DNA from: JAVXTH01 sp036642795
GTDB taxonomy: Bacteria > Bacillota_I > Bacilli_A > Erysipelotrichales > Erysipelotrichaceae
Reading direction: 5' to 3'
Length of the DNA: 64,000 nucleotides
Assembly: GCA_036642795.1 (NCBI GenBank)
Contig: JAVXTH010000001.1
Location: 1-64,000 of the forward strand
The position numbers and the translations under genes are program-made. The notes below the pieces were generated by a model. It saw only the letters and a list, made by a program, of their open reading frames with translations. It searched no databases and was not told the DNA's origin. This document shows positions 46,209 to 55,007 of this stretch, piece after piece. How positions within the stretch are numbered: position 1 is the stretch's first letter; every line of letters starts with the position of its first letter.

Positions 46209-46238
46209 TAGACAAGAAGAAGTAAGAAATGTTATAAT
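46209..46238 (+). promoter_or_regulatory. Promoter of tRNA-Lys
   Basis: -35 TAGACA (46209-46214), 18-bp spacer, -10 TATAAT (46233-46238), about 34 nt before the tRNA. Confidence 0.65.
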
Positions 46239-46272
46239 AATCAAGCGCTAAGTTAGTGCAACAAACAATCTT

Positions 46273-46349
46273 GGTCCGCTAGCTCATTTGGCTAGAGCAT
46301 TCGACTCTTAATCGAAGGGTGCTGGGTTCGACCCCCAGGCGGACCACCA
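46273..46349 (+). tRNA. tRNA-Lys(CTT)
   Basis: 77 nt including encoded CCA. Acceptor GGTCCGC/GCGGACC, anticodon stem TTCGA/TCGAA with loop CTCTTAA (anticodon CTT, reads AAG), T-loop TTCGACC. Confidence 0.94.
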
Positions 46350-46360
46350 TTTTATTTATT

Positions 46361-46386
46361 ACACTCATGAGAGTGTTTTTTTTTAT
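46361..46386 (+). terminator. Terminator of tRNA-Lys
   Basis: ACACTC (46361-46366) and GAGTGT (46371-46376) with loop ATGA, followed by a run of T reaching into the convergent spo0A end. Confidence 0.8.
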
Positions 46387-47261
46387 ATCGTTTGCATTGA
46401 AATACCATTTTCATATGGTTGAGCGGGAAATAACAGTACCTTCTCATCATCTTTATGCTGATTGATATTTGTCCTTTTATAATGCGTTTTAATATAATCA
46501 ACAATCATCGCAATAAATTCAGAATTGGTTGGTTTTGCTTTATTCGCATCAATCGTATAAGCAAAGATATCATCAATAAAGCTAACCCTACCTCGTCCCC
46601 AAGCAAGTTCAATCGCATGACGAATGGATCGCTCTACACGGGTTGCACTACTTTGATATTTTAATGCGATATCCGGATATAATGTCTTTGTTACTTGACC
46701 TAAATAATGATCATCAAAAAAAGTCTCTAAAATAGCTGTGCGCAAATAAGCATAGCCCTTTAAATTAGCTGGAACGCCAATTTCATGTAGAATTTTCGTA
46801 ATCAATATTTCTACTTCTATTTTATAACTATAATTTTGTTTCTCTTGTTTAAAACATTTCTTTTTATAATGGTGTAAATCTTTTGTTAACTTAAAGATTA
46901 AATCTAACTTCACGAGCAATTGTTCCATTTTAAAGGGTTTCATTAAAACATAATCTACTTGATAATAATTCATCGCTTGGCCAAAGATGCCATTCATAAA
47001 AGAAGTAAGACAAACAATATGAAGTACTTCCAAACGCATTTTCTCTAATTCTTTTAACACTTGAATTCCATCCATATTTGCCATGATTAAATTCAATATT
47101 AATATATCTGGTTTTATGTGATTCAATGCTTTTAATCCTTGTTCCCCTGATTTTGCACTGCCCATTACTTGATATATCTTATTATGATTGAAACAGGTCC
47201 TTATCATCGCTAATTCTTCTACATTATCATCAATGATAAATACCTTTATTGCTTTATTCAT
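46383..47261 (-). CDS. spo0A: Spo0A-type sporulation response regulator with Asn at the phospho-acceptor
   Basis: 292 aa. Receiver domain (1-125): the acidic pair Asp11-Asp12, Thr86 and Lys108 are in place. The acceptor position in 'DILILNLIMANMDG' is Asn57 where Spo0A has Asp ('LDIIMPHLDG'); the codon is AAT and the usual Pro is also changed. Spo0A-C DNA-binding domain (about 150-285) is well kept, with 'SSATRVERSIRHAIELAWGRG' covering the recognition-helix region. It is the master switch of sporulation in Firmicutes. GGAGG precedes the ATG. Two near-consensus 0A boxes lie upstream (47366-47372, 47409-47415). Confidence 0.88.
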   Translation of the reverse strand: MNKAIKVFIIDDNVEELAMIRTCFNHNKIYQVMGSAKSGEQGLKALNHIKPDILILNLIMANMDGIQVLKELEKMRLEVLHIVCLTSFMNGIFGQAMNYYQVDYVLMKPFKMEQLLVKLDLIFKLTKDLHHYKKKCFKQEKQNYSYKIEVEILITKILHEIGVPANLKGYAYLRTAILETFFDDHYLGQVTKTLYPDIALKYQSSATRVERSIRHAIELAWGRGRVSFIDDIFAYTIDANKAKPTNSEFIAMIVDYIKTHYKRTNINQHKDDEKVLLFPAQPYENGISMQTI

Positions 47262-47365
47262 TTTTCATCCTCCACACTTATATTATAGATTGAAATTCCA
47301 ATTAAGACTATCAATACAAGCGTTTATCGATTGAGTAAAATAAAAATGAAATAGATTTAAGAACA

Positions 47366-47415
47366 TTCGACTAAAAGACTCATTAATTCTTACAAAAGAT
47401 TCTAAAAAGGTCGAA
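47366..47415. promoter_or_regulatory. Two possible 0A boxes upstream of spo0A
   Basis: TTCGACT (47366-47372, AGTCGAA on the minus strand) and GGTCGAA (47409-47415) each match 6 of 7 positions of TGTCGAA and are in opposite orientation, about 105 and 150 bp before the start. Chance matches are possible. Confidence 0.35.
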
Positions 47416-47424
47416 TAAAAGGAT

Positions 47425-47895
47425 TTACTTATGATCAAGTAAATCCTTAGTTAAAGCATCTTTCCATAAATTAAAAATCTTTTTTTCTTTCATGGAACGA
47501 TTGGCGTTACTCGTACTTGGTAAATATAAACACTCAATCTTAACATCGATAAAATAATGTTGATACAAATCATAGCTTTTACGTCCATTACAAATAATAC
47601 GTTGGATACTTGGATAAGTTTTAAGGATTGCCTTAATATCGTTCACTTTTTCATTTCGAATGTGTGAATCTAAAGAACCCTCTCGCTCACACTCAGCAAT
47701 GACATCCCACAATCCTAAATGATGGTTAAGAATACATTGTTGTTTCTCTTCATAGTTCGATAGTTCACATTCATAAGTATGTTCCAAAATGCGCCAAAAG
47801 CGATTATAAGCAAAGCCATAATATTCTTGTTTTTCTAACGAAGTGACACTCGGCATCGATCCTAGTATTAATATTGTTGGCTTATCCCCAATCAA
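47425..47895 (-). CDS. Uracil/hypoxanthine-DNA glycosylase-like protein (family 6 type)
   Basis: 156 aa from a TTG start at 47895, chosen because AAAGGA is 9 nt upstream; the longer frame would overlap rimO by 44 nt. Motifs: 'ILGSMPSVTSLEKQEYYGFAYNRFW' (motif 1), 'GLWDVI' and 'LPSTSNAN' (motif 2 region), the pattern of the Mug/HDG-like group that removes deaminated bases such as hypoxanthine. Follows rimO directly. Confidence 0.7.
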   Translation of the reverse strand: MIGDKPTILILGSMPSVTSLEKQEYYGFAYNRFWRILEHTYECELSNYEEKQQCILNHHLGLWDVIAECEREGSLDSHIRNEKVNDIKAILKTYPSIQRIICNGRKSYDLYQHYFIDVKIECLYLPSTSNANRSMKEKKIFNLWKDALTKDLLDHK

Positions 47896-47908
47896 TGGTG
47901 GAAATCCT

Positions 47909-49210
47909 TTAAGCAATTTCTTCACCAATAAAATCATGCGGGCGAGCTTCAATGATTTTCACATTCACAAAACTACCAAATTCAATGGCACGATTGGATG
48001 TAAAGATAACCATTCCATCGACGCCATCGGGTGCACTACTAGTACCTCGACCTCGATATTTACCATTTAATCCATCTTGTGATTCTACTAATACTTCAAT
48101 CACTTCACCAATCATTTTACTTGTATTCGCTAAAGCAATCGCTTCTTGTGTCTGCATTAAAATTGCTAAACGATTTGCTTTTACTTCATCACTTATTTGA
48201 TCACCCATATCAAAGGCAGGCGTGTCTTCTTCAAGTGAATAAGGAAAAGCTCCCAATCGATCCCAATGAATCGTCTTAACAAAATCCATTAAGTCATTAA
48301 ACTTTTCTTCTGTTTCATGAGGAAAACCTACAATGAACGTTGTTCGAAGCGTTGGATATTTAAATGTCTTACGAATTAAATCAATTGTTTTCTTTACATC
48401 TTCAATCTTACCACGACGATTCATTAATGCTAACATTTCATCATTTCCATGTTGCATCGGAATATCAAAATAAGGTAATACTTTATTTAATTTGGCCATT
48501 CCTACTATTAATTCATCATCAATTTCATCTGGATACATATATAAGATACGAATCCAATGAAATCCATCTATTTTCTGTAGTTCTTGAAGTAAAGGCAATA
48601 ATGCATGTTTGCCATAAAGATCCATTCCGTATTTCGTTGTATCTTGGGCAATTAAAACAAGTTCTCTCACTCCACGTTTTGCCAATTCTTTCGCTTCTTC
48701 GATTAAATCTTCCATTGGAAATGATACATTTCCACCACGAATTAAAGGAATCGCACAATAAGTACAACAATTGCTACACCCTTCGGCAATCTTTAAATAA
48801 GCCGTCCATGGTTTACTCGAAACCGCACGTTCACTCTTTCCATAAGATATTAAGTTATCATCATTTAATAGTGTACCTAGAATCTTGTGTAGACGAGGAT
48901 ATTCATCAATACCGATTACTGCATCAATTTCAGGCATATCATCCTTTAAAGCTTGTTTATAGCGCTGTGCTAGACAACCTACTACAATTAACTTCTTACA
49001 ATTCTTTTCTTTGTATTTAGCCATCTTTAAAATGGTTGCGATTGCTTCTTCTTTCGCTGAATTAATAAAACCACAAGTATTAATAATAATTGCTTCTGCT
49101 TGTGCTGGATCATTTACAAATTCATGATGATTGTTACTTAACATACCCATCATCTTTTCTGAATCAACTAGGTTCTTACTACAACCTAACGATATAAAGC
49201 CAATTTTCAT
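47909..49210 (-). CDS. rimO: Ribosomal protein S12 methylthiotransferase RimO
   Basis: 433 aa. N-terminal UPF0004 domain with 'SLGCSKNLVDSE' and further cluster cysteines, radical-SAM 'CSNCCTYC' (C-x3-C-x2-C, about residue 145), and a C-terminal TRAM domain ('VLVESQDGLNGKYRGR'). Adds a methylthio group to Asp of ribosomal protein S12 using two [4Fe-4S] clusters. ATG 49210 is preferred; GAGAGG lies 8 nt upstream and the GTG three codons earlier overlaps it. Confidence 0.93.
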   Translation of the reverse strand: MKIGFISLGCSKNLVDSEKMMGMLSNNHHEFVNDPAQAEAIIINTCGFINSAKEEAIATILKMAKYKEKNCKKLIVVGCLAQRYKQALKDDMPEIDAVIGIDEYPRLHKILGTLLNDDNLISYGKSERAVSSKPWTAYLKIAEGCSNCCTYCAIPLIRGGNVSFPMEDLIEEAKELAKRGVRELVLIAQDTTKYGMDLYGKHALLPLLQELQKIDGFHWIRILYMYPDEIDDELIVGMAKLNKVLPYFDIPMQHGNDEMLALMNRRGKIEDVKKTIDLIRKTFKYPTLRTTFIVGFPHETEEKFNDLMDFVKTIHWDRLGAFPYSLEEDTPAFDMGDQISDEVKANRLAILMQTQEAIALANTSKMIGEVIEVLVESQDGLNGKYRGRGTSSAPDGVDGMVIFTSNRAIEFGSFVNVKIIEARPHDFIGEEIA

Positions 49211-49318
49211 TTCAAACACCTCTCATTAAGCCATATAAATATAACATGAATTCAAGTAATAAAAAAGTTATTTCGCTTATCTTTTAAAGTAAAAATAAAT
49301 TAAAATTAAAAATAACAA

Positions 49319-49348
49319 TTGACAATAAGACTGATTTTAGAATAGAAT
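49319..49348 (+). promoter_or_regulatory. Promoter of the second MATE gene
   Basis: -35 TTGACA (49319-49324), 18-bp spacer, -10 TAGAAT (49343-49348); transcription would start near 49355, leaving a leader of about 75 nt. Confidence 0.7.
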
Positions 49349-49377
49349 AACTACATTGCTTAAAATTAGTGAGATCA

Positions 49378-49409
49378 CCACTTTGAAAAAAATCAGAGTG
49401 GTTTTTTTT
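49378..49409 (+). terminator. Attenuator-like terminator in the MATE leader
   Basis: Nine-base arms 49378-49386 and 49393-49401 (one G-U) with an A-rich loop are followed by eight T, immediately before the ribosome site (AAGGAG, 49414-49419). No gene on this strand lies upstream back to the tRNA-Lys terminator, so the hairpin can only act on the leader itself. AGTG (49368-49371) could pair with CACT in the 5' arm as a weak competing structure. Confidence 0.65.
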
Positions 49410-49428
49410 ATGAAAGGAGTACCAACTT

Positions 49429-50799
49429 ATGTTTAAACAACAATGTCTTACCTTATTTCAAGATAAAAAGTTCTATAAAATAATGATTGTATTAGTCATA
49501 CCAATTATTATTCAAAATCTATTAGTTTCATCCTTAAATATGGTTGATACCTTAATGATTGGTGCTTTAGGAGAAAACGAAATTGCTGCCGTTGGTATTG
49601 CCAATCAGTTTTTCTTTCTTTATAACTTAGTCATTGTCGGTGTATCCGCAGGTTGTAGTATGTTTATCTCACAATATTGGGGTGCAAAAGATGTCGAAGA
49701 TATCCATAAAACAGTTGGTGTTGGCGTTATATCCGCAAGCATTGCTGGCTTAATCTTCACTCTAGTTGCCTTATTATTTCCGCGTAGTGTTATTTCACTC
49801 TTCACAAAAGATACCTATGTAATTGAATTAAGTGTTCAATATCTCTATGTTGTTTGTATCTCTTATATCTTTACGGCTATTTCCGTTGTCTTTGCAAGTG
49901 CCTTAAGAAGTACTGGAAATGCTCGTTTACCAATGATTGTAAGCTTCCTTGCGATATTATGTAATGCTTTCTTAAATTACATCTTTATCTTTGGTTACGG
50001 CCCCATTCCTGCAATGGGCGTGAAAGGTGCTGCTTTAGCAACTACCATTGCCCGCATATTAGAGTGTGTGATTCTACTTTTCTTCTCGTTACGAAAAACA
50101 TCGATTTTATATGGTACATGGTCCCATTACTTTGTCTTCACCAAGGCATTCTTCCTTAAAATTCAAAGCAGTGTAATCCCCGTCATATTAAATGAAGGTT
50201 GTTGGGGCATGGGTACAATTCTTTATACGATGGCTTATGGCCAAATTGGTACCAAAGCCATTGCCGCAACCCAAATTACCAACACGATTACAAATATCTT
50301 TATGGTTTTATGCTTCTCAATGTCAAGTGCAGCTTTGGTTATGATTGGGAATCAAATTGGTGCTAAGAATAAAGAAAACACGATTGCTTATGCCTACAAA
50401 TTTACGATTCTTGCTTTCTTATTAGGTATTCTATTAGGTATTAGTATGATCTTCTTTGCACCTTCGATTATCTCAATCTTTAATGTATCAACCCAAGTTC
50501 ATAATAGTTCGATATTAATCTTAAGAATCTTCTCCTTTATGGCTCCCGTTCGTGTCCTTACCGTTATCTTAATCGTCGGTATCTTCCGTGGGGGTGGAGA
50601 TGCGAAATTCGCCTTAAAGATTGAAGCTTTCACGATGTGGTTCATCGGTGTTCCTTTAGCCTTTCTTGGAGCGATGTATTTCCACTTTGATGTGGAAATA
50701 GTTGCCGCCATGGTTACAATTGAAGAAATTGTGAAGCTAGGTATTTGTATTCCTCGTTTAAAATCAAAAAAATGGATTCATGATTTAACAACAGCTTAA
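49429..50799 (+). CDS. MATE-family efflux transporter
   Basis: 456 aa, 12 TM helices; N-terminal 'IVLVIPIIIQNLLVSSLNMVDTLMIG' and the matching second-half repeat 'IQSSVIPVILNEGCWGMGTILY'. The sequence is closer to the NorM/DinF-like bacterial branch than the MATE at 32891. The gene sits behind a promoter and a terminator hairpin, suggesting attenuation by an unknown signal. Confidence 0.9.
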   Translation: MFKQQCLTLFQDKKFYKIMIVLVIPIIIQNLLVSSLNMVDTLMIGALGENEIAAVGIANQFFFLYNLVIVGVSAGCSMFISQYWGAKDVEDIHKTVGVGVISASIAGLIFTLVALLFPRSVISLFTKDTYVIELSVQYLYVVCISYIFTAISVVFASALRSTGNARLPMIVSFLAILCNAFLNYIFIFGYGPIPAMGVKGAALATTIARILECVILLFFSLRKTSILYGTWSHYFVFTKAFFLKIQSSVIPVILNEGCWGMGTILYTMAYGQIGTKAIAATQITNTITNIFMVLCFSMSSAALVMIGNQIGAKNKENTIAYAYKFTILAFLLGILLGISMIFFAPSIISIFNVSTQVHNSSILILRIFSFMAPVRVLTVILIVGIFRGGGDAKFALKIEAFTMWFIGVPLAFLGAMYFHFDVEIVAAMVTIEEIVKLGICIPRLKSKKWIHDLTTA

Positions 50800-50829
50800 A
50801 AGACAACTTCGTAAATGAAGTTGTCTTTT
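50798..50829. terminator. Bidirectional terminator
   Basis: Perfect 13-bp stem AAAAGACAACTTC (50798-50810) / GAAGTTGTCTTTT (50817-50829), 6-nt loop, between the converging MATE and P-type ATPase genes. Confidence 0.85.
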
Positions 50830-50836
50830 CTTTATA

Positions 50837-53425
50837 CTATTTACGAATCACTTTCATAAATTGAATCAAGATAGTTGGAATCAATGCAAGTCCATAAATC
50901 ATAAAGATGGAATTCCAAGTAATTGTTGTTACTGAAAACCAAGAATGAAGTTGTGGAACTAATAGAATTGCATTTAAGAAGATAAAGCCAACAATGAAGG
51001 CATAAATACTATACATATTTGAGAATAAACCAATCTTGAAAATTGATTGTTTACTACGACAATTAAAGCCATGAAATAAACGTGATAAACAAAGGGTAGA
51101 AAAGGCCATGGTAGTTGCGATTGGATAAGAGATCTTCAATCCAATCAAATAAGCACTCATCGTTACAATGGCAATTAAGATACCTTCAAAGCCCATCTCA
51201 ATCATCATCGAACGATTTAGTATTCCTTCTTTCATACTACGTGGTTTTTCTTTTAAAATATCATGTTTGGTTTTTTCCATACCGATTGCAATGGCAGGAA
51301 GTGAATCCGTAACTAAATTAATAAATAATAAATGAACCGGTAAGAATGGTACTTGCATTCCTAATAAAGAGGCTACTAATACACAGATGATTCCCGATAA
51401 ATTTCCTGATAATAAATATTTAATCGCATTGCGAATGTTCGCATAAATATTACGACCAGTCGCTACTGCCTTAACAATCGTCGCGAAGTTATCATCGGTT
51501 AAAATCATACTAGCAGCATCTTTTGATACTTCCGTTCCGGTGATTCCCATTGCGATACCAATATCGGCTTTTTTAAGCGCTGGAGCATCATTTACCCCAT
51601 CCCCTGTCATCGCCACAACATGACCCTTATTTTGCCATGCATTTACAATTCTGATTTTATGTTCCGGCGCAACACGGGCATAAACGCTAATATGTTCTAA
51701 GCGGGTATTTAATTCTTCTTCACTCATCGCCATAAGTTCGCTTCCATCAATGCATTCATCACCATCTTGATAAATGCCAATGTGTTTCGCAATACTTACT
51801 GCCGTTACTTTATGGTCCCCAGTAATCATAATTGCTTTGATGCTAGCGCCTCGACAATCCGCTACCGCCATCGCACTTTCAACCCGTGGTGGATCCATTA
51901 AGGAGATTAATCCTAAGAACGTTAAATCGTTTTCATCTTCAATTTCTAATTGACTCTGTTTTACTTTCTTAAAAGCAAAACCTAATACCCGTAAGCCTTC
52001 TTTCGCAAATTCCGTATTTTGCGCAAGTACCCTATCCTTATCTTGATCGTTGATCAAACGAATTTCATCTTTACATTGAATGAACTTACATTTCTTTAAT
52101 AATTCATCACAAGCACCTTTACTAAGGATTGTATTTTCATCATCAATGAATTGTAAGGTCGACATAACTTTACGCTCACTATCAAATGGGTTCTCATCTA
52201 ATCGTTTATATTTTTCTCTTGTTTCTAGTTCATCAATTGAATATCGTTCAAGTAAATCAACCAAAGCAAGTTCCGTAGGATCACCTAATCGCTGATCAAT
52301 GGTTGTAATTGAATCGTTGCATAAAGCAAAAGCTAACATCAAATGACGATCCAATAATTGTTTTTCATCTAAACTGGAAGCATCAACAATTTCATGATTA
52401 CGATAAACTTGTTGCGCAGTCATTTTATTTTGAGTTAGTGTTCCAGTTTTATCGGAACAGATAATGGAAACACTACCGAGTGATTCAACTGAATTTATAT
52501 TTTTAATAATCGCATTTTCTTTTGCCATTTTCTGGGTTCCAATCGCAAGTACGATCGTAACAATCGATGCCAGTGCTTCTGGAATAGCAGCCACCGCTAA
52601 GGCAACCGCAAACATCAAAGCATCCAGTGCTTCAACACCTTGATAAATGCTTAAGCCAAAGACAATGACACAAATAATTAAGATCGCAATTGATAGCTTT
52701 TTAGAAAATTCATCCAAGCTTCGTTGTAATGGTGTTTTACGTTGTTTGGTTGTATTCATCAATTGTGCTATTTTGCCAATTTCACTATTCATACCTATCG
52801 CGGTAATCACTACTTGTGCTCGACCATAGGTAACTAATCCACTTGAGAATACCATATTGAGTTGATCCCCAATGCCACATTGACCTTCAATTATGTTACT
52901 GTGTTTTTCAACACTGAGTGCTTCACCCGTCAAAGCACTCTCATTCACTTGTAAGGAATGAGCTGAGATAATACGGCCATCACTCGCTACCACATCGCCT
53001 GCTTCAAGTAATAAAATATCGCCAACCGTAAGTTCACTTGAATCAATTTCAAGGGTTTCATTGTTACGAACAACACGAGCTCTAGGAATTGCCAATTTCT
53101 TTAAAGAATCTAATGATTTTTGAGCTTTAATGGTTTGAACTGTTCCTAAAATCGCATTGACACTGATTACAAACAAGATAACAATTGTACTCTCTTTCTC
53201 ACCACTTGCGAAAGATACCAGTGCCGCAATGATTAATATGATAACTAACAGATCTTTAAATTGAGAAAGAAAGATCGATAACATGCCTTGTTGCTTTTCT
53301 TCTTCTAATGCATTTGCTCCATATTTTTCATTACGGATTTTTACTTCTTCATTGCTTAAACCATTGCTACTAACCTCTAGTTGTTTCAATACTTCTTCTT
53401 TGCTCATTTGATAAAATGGTTTCAT
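50837..53425 (-). CDS. P-type cation ATPase (Ca2+/Mn2+ type) under riboswitch control
   Basis: 862 aa, P2-type layout. N-terminal cation-ATPase domain, 'TGEALSVEK' actuator motif, phosphorylation site 'DKTGTLTQ' near residue 323, 'GDGVNDAPALKKADIG' near 608, and 10 TM helices with 'AIPEALASIV' in M4 and 'NLVTDSLPAIAIG' in M6. The family exports Ca2+ or Mn2+. The yybP-ykoY riboswitch upstream, which responds to Mn2+, argues for Mn2+ export or dual specificity here. GAGG about 7 nt before the ATG. Confidence 0.93.
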   Translation of the reverse strand: MKPFYQMSKEEVLKQLEVSSNGLSNEEVKIRNEKYGANALEEEKQQGMLSIFLSQFKDLLVIILIIAALVSFASGEKESTIVILFVISVNAILGTVQTIKAQKSLDSLKKLAIPRARVVRNNETLEIDSSELTVGDILLLEAGDVVASDGRIISAHSLQVNESALTGEALSVEKHSNIIEGQCGIGDQLNMVFSSGLVTYGRAQVVITAIGMNSEIGKIAQLMNTTKQRKTPLQRSLDEFSKKLSIAILIICVIVFGLSIYQGVEALDALMFAVALAVAAIPEALASIVTIVLAIGTQKMAKENAIIKNINSVESLGSVSIICSDKTGTLTQNKMTAQQVYRNHEIVDASSLDEKQLLDRHLMLAFALCNDSITTIDQRLGDPTELALVDLLERYSIDELETREKYKRLDENPFDSERKVMSTLQFIDDENTILSKGACDELLKKCKFIQCKDEIRLINDQDKDRVLAQNTEFAKEGLRVLGFAFKKVKQSQLEIEDENDLTFLGLISLMDPPRVESAMAVADCRGASIKAIMITGDHKVTAVSIAKHIGIYQDGDECIDGSELMAMSEEELNTRLEHISVYARVAPEHKIRIVNAWQNKGHVVAMTGDGVNDAPALKKADIGIAMGITGTEVSKDAASMILTDDNFATIVKAVATGRNIYANIRNAIKYLLSGNLSGIICVLVASLLGMQVPFLPVHLLFINLVTDSLPAIAIGMEKTKHDILKEKPRSMKEGILNRSMMIEMGFEGILIAIVTMSAYLIGLKISYPIATTMAFSTLCLSRLFHGFNCRSKQSIFKIGLFSNMYSIYAFIVGFIFLNAILLVPQLHSWFSVTTITWNSIFMIYGLALIPTILIQFMKVIRK

Positions 53426-53478
53426 CTTTCTACCTCACTTATAATGTGTTACTTTTATAGTCTTTCCCTTTTTATAAG

Positions 53479-53523
53479 AAAAAAACGAGACTATTAAAAG
53501 TTATGAACCTTTAATAAGTCTCG
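53479..53523 (-). terminator. Expression-platform terminator of the yybP-ykoY riboswitch
   Basis: On the minus strand, CGAGACT-ATTAAA (53486-53498) pairs with TTTAAT-AGTCTCG (53510-53523) with a one-base bulge, followed by seven T. It lies between the aptamer and the ATPase ribosome site. Confidence 0.85.
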
Positions 53524-53605
53524 TCATAATGAACAACCAGAATATTTCTATTCGCGTATGTTGGCATGTTCGCACACTAGGGTAGTGCTGACTACTCCCT
53601 TATTG
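53486..53605 (-). promoter_or_regulatory. yybP-ykoY (Mn2+) riboswitch
   Basis: The minus-strand leader contains the conserved 5' element AAGGGAGTAG (about 53593-53602), an internal GCCAACATACG segment and the 3' element ATGACGAGAC, the hallmarks of this aptamer. The 3' end of the aptamer overlaps the terminator stem, so metal binding would free the transcript for read-through into the ATPase. Confidence 0.88.
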
Positions 53606-53611
53606 ATGTTT

Positions 53612-53640
53612 ATCATATCAGAAACGTTGATACTTGTAAA
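53612..53640 (-). promoter_or_regulatory. Promoter of the riboswitch-controlled ATPase
   Basis: Minus strand: -35 TTTACA (53635-53640), 17-bp spacer, -10 TATGAT (53612-53617). It lies just after the stop codon of the upstream deacetylase gene. Confidence 0.8.
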
Positions 53641-53643
53641 TGC

Positions 53644-54882
53644 TTATTTGGGACGATATCGATTTAATTCATCGATTGTGACAAACTGATAACCTTGTTG
53701 TTTTAGTTTTGGTAATAAAAGATCAATCGCATTGGCACTTGTTCCATAAATATCATGTAACAATATAATCGAACCATCTTGTACTCTTGACATTACCGCT
53801 TGAACAATCGAAGGCGTATCACGGGTTTTCCAATCAAGGGTATCGACACTCCATAAAGTCATTGGTAAAGGAATAATTGTTTTCATCAATTCACTAATGG
53901 CTCCATAAGGTGGTCGAAATGCCTTTGGTTCTTTTCCACTAATTTCATATAATACATTTTGTGTTTGAAAGAATTCATTATTAATCAAAGTCGCATCGCC
54001 CTTAGAAAGATTCGCATGGGACATACTATGATTACCTATTTCATGCCCTTCTTTAACCATTCGCTTTACGATTTCTGGATTATTAAGAGCGCGACTTCCT
54101 AGCATAAAGAAAGTGGCACTGCCTTTTTCTCTAGCAAATGCATCTAAAACTTGGCCAGTTGTATTTGAATTCGGCCCATCATCAAAGGTAAAGGCAACCA
54201 TGGCTCGATTTGGATCAATTTCTGCCATCGAATCAACTGGTATGCTAGCTCCTGCGATACTTGGAATATTTGGATTCTTTAGTGCCATCCATGATTTTAA
54301 ATCATTATAATTTAAGTCTTTTACTTGTTCATGATCATAAAAGCGAATTCCTGAAGTTTGAAGAAGAAACATTGGATTTCCATTTTTAAATAAATCAGCA
54401 AATTGGAATTTATAATTTGAACGTAAAACATCTTTTATTTTTAATAATTTCTTTTGGTTCTTATCGTAATTCATTGTAAAGCTTTCTTTATTTAAAAGTT
54501 TTTGTTTATCATTATAACTCTTTTTCGTGAATAATAAACTTATATAAGTATCAAACACTTTATTACTTTCATAATCTAAGGTGTAGATATAGTTTTCCTT
54601 TTTCTTTTCCTTTTTAATTTCTTTCACATAAGCCTTTATTTCATTATTAAGCGTTGCTTCTTTAAATTTAGGATAGGTATATGCTTCAAAATAATCTTGA
54701 TCATCGGATTCAAAATGAACCACTTTGCCGATTTCTTTATGATTTTTATGATAACCTCGAAACTTTAAATAAGGATCTTCTTTATTCAACACTAAAAAAT
54801 AGATTAACGTTAAAACACATAACCCAGCAAGCACAGCTAGGGATATAATAGCGCTCTTTTTTAAATGTCTTTTTTTCTTCAT
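53644..54882 (-). CDS. Membrane-anchored polysaccharide deacetylase
   Basis: 412 aa. One N-terminal TM (about 10-30), an extracytoplasmic DUF3298/DUF4163-like region (about 40-200), then the NodB domain. That domain has 'TFDDGPN' near 230 (Asp-Asp), 'HSMSHANL' (metal His pair), 'RPPYG', 'WSVDTLDW' and 'LLHDIY', so all catalytic motifs are present. It probably removes acetyl groups from GlcNAc or MurNAc in peptidoglycan (PgdA type), giving lysozyme resistance or acting in cortex formation. Single gene. Confidence 0.88.
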   Translation of the reverse strand: MKKKRHLKKSAIISLAVLAGLCVLTLIYFLVLNKEDPYLKFRGYHKNHKEIGKVVHFESDDQDYFEAYTYPKFKEATLNNEIKAYVKEIKKEKKKENYIYTLDYESNKVFDTYISLLFTKKSYNDKQKLLNKESFTMNYDKNQKKLLKIKDVLRSNYKFQFADLFKNGNPMFLLQTSGIRFYDHEQVKDLNYNDLKSWMALKNPNIPSIAGASIPVDSMAEIDPNRAMVAFTFDDGPNSNTTGQVLDAFAREKGSATFFMLGSRALNNPEIVKRMVKEGHEIGNHSMSHANLSKGDATLINNEFFQTQNVLYEISGKEPKAFRPPYGAISELMKTIIPLPMTLWSVDTLDWKTRDTPSIVQAVMSRVQDGSIILLHDIYGTSANAIDLLLPKLKQQGYQFVTIDELNRYRPK

Positions 54883-55007
54883 ATCTTGTACTCCTTTTAA
54901 TAATTATACAATAACACAAGATACTTTCCATTTAAATGACGATATTATCACTTTATTTACCTAAAAAGGTAAGAAAAGACACTGAAACTTAATTCAGTGT
55001 CAATATC

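Noticed and set aside
48364..49020. A 218-codon open frame on the plus strand
   Set aside because: It runs antisense inside rimO, whose motifs are complete; low-GC codon bias creates such shadows, and there is no ribosome site.
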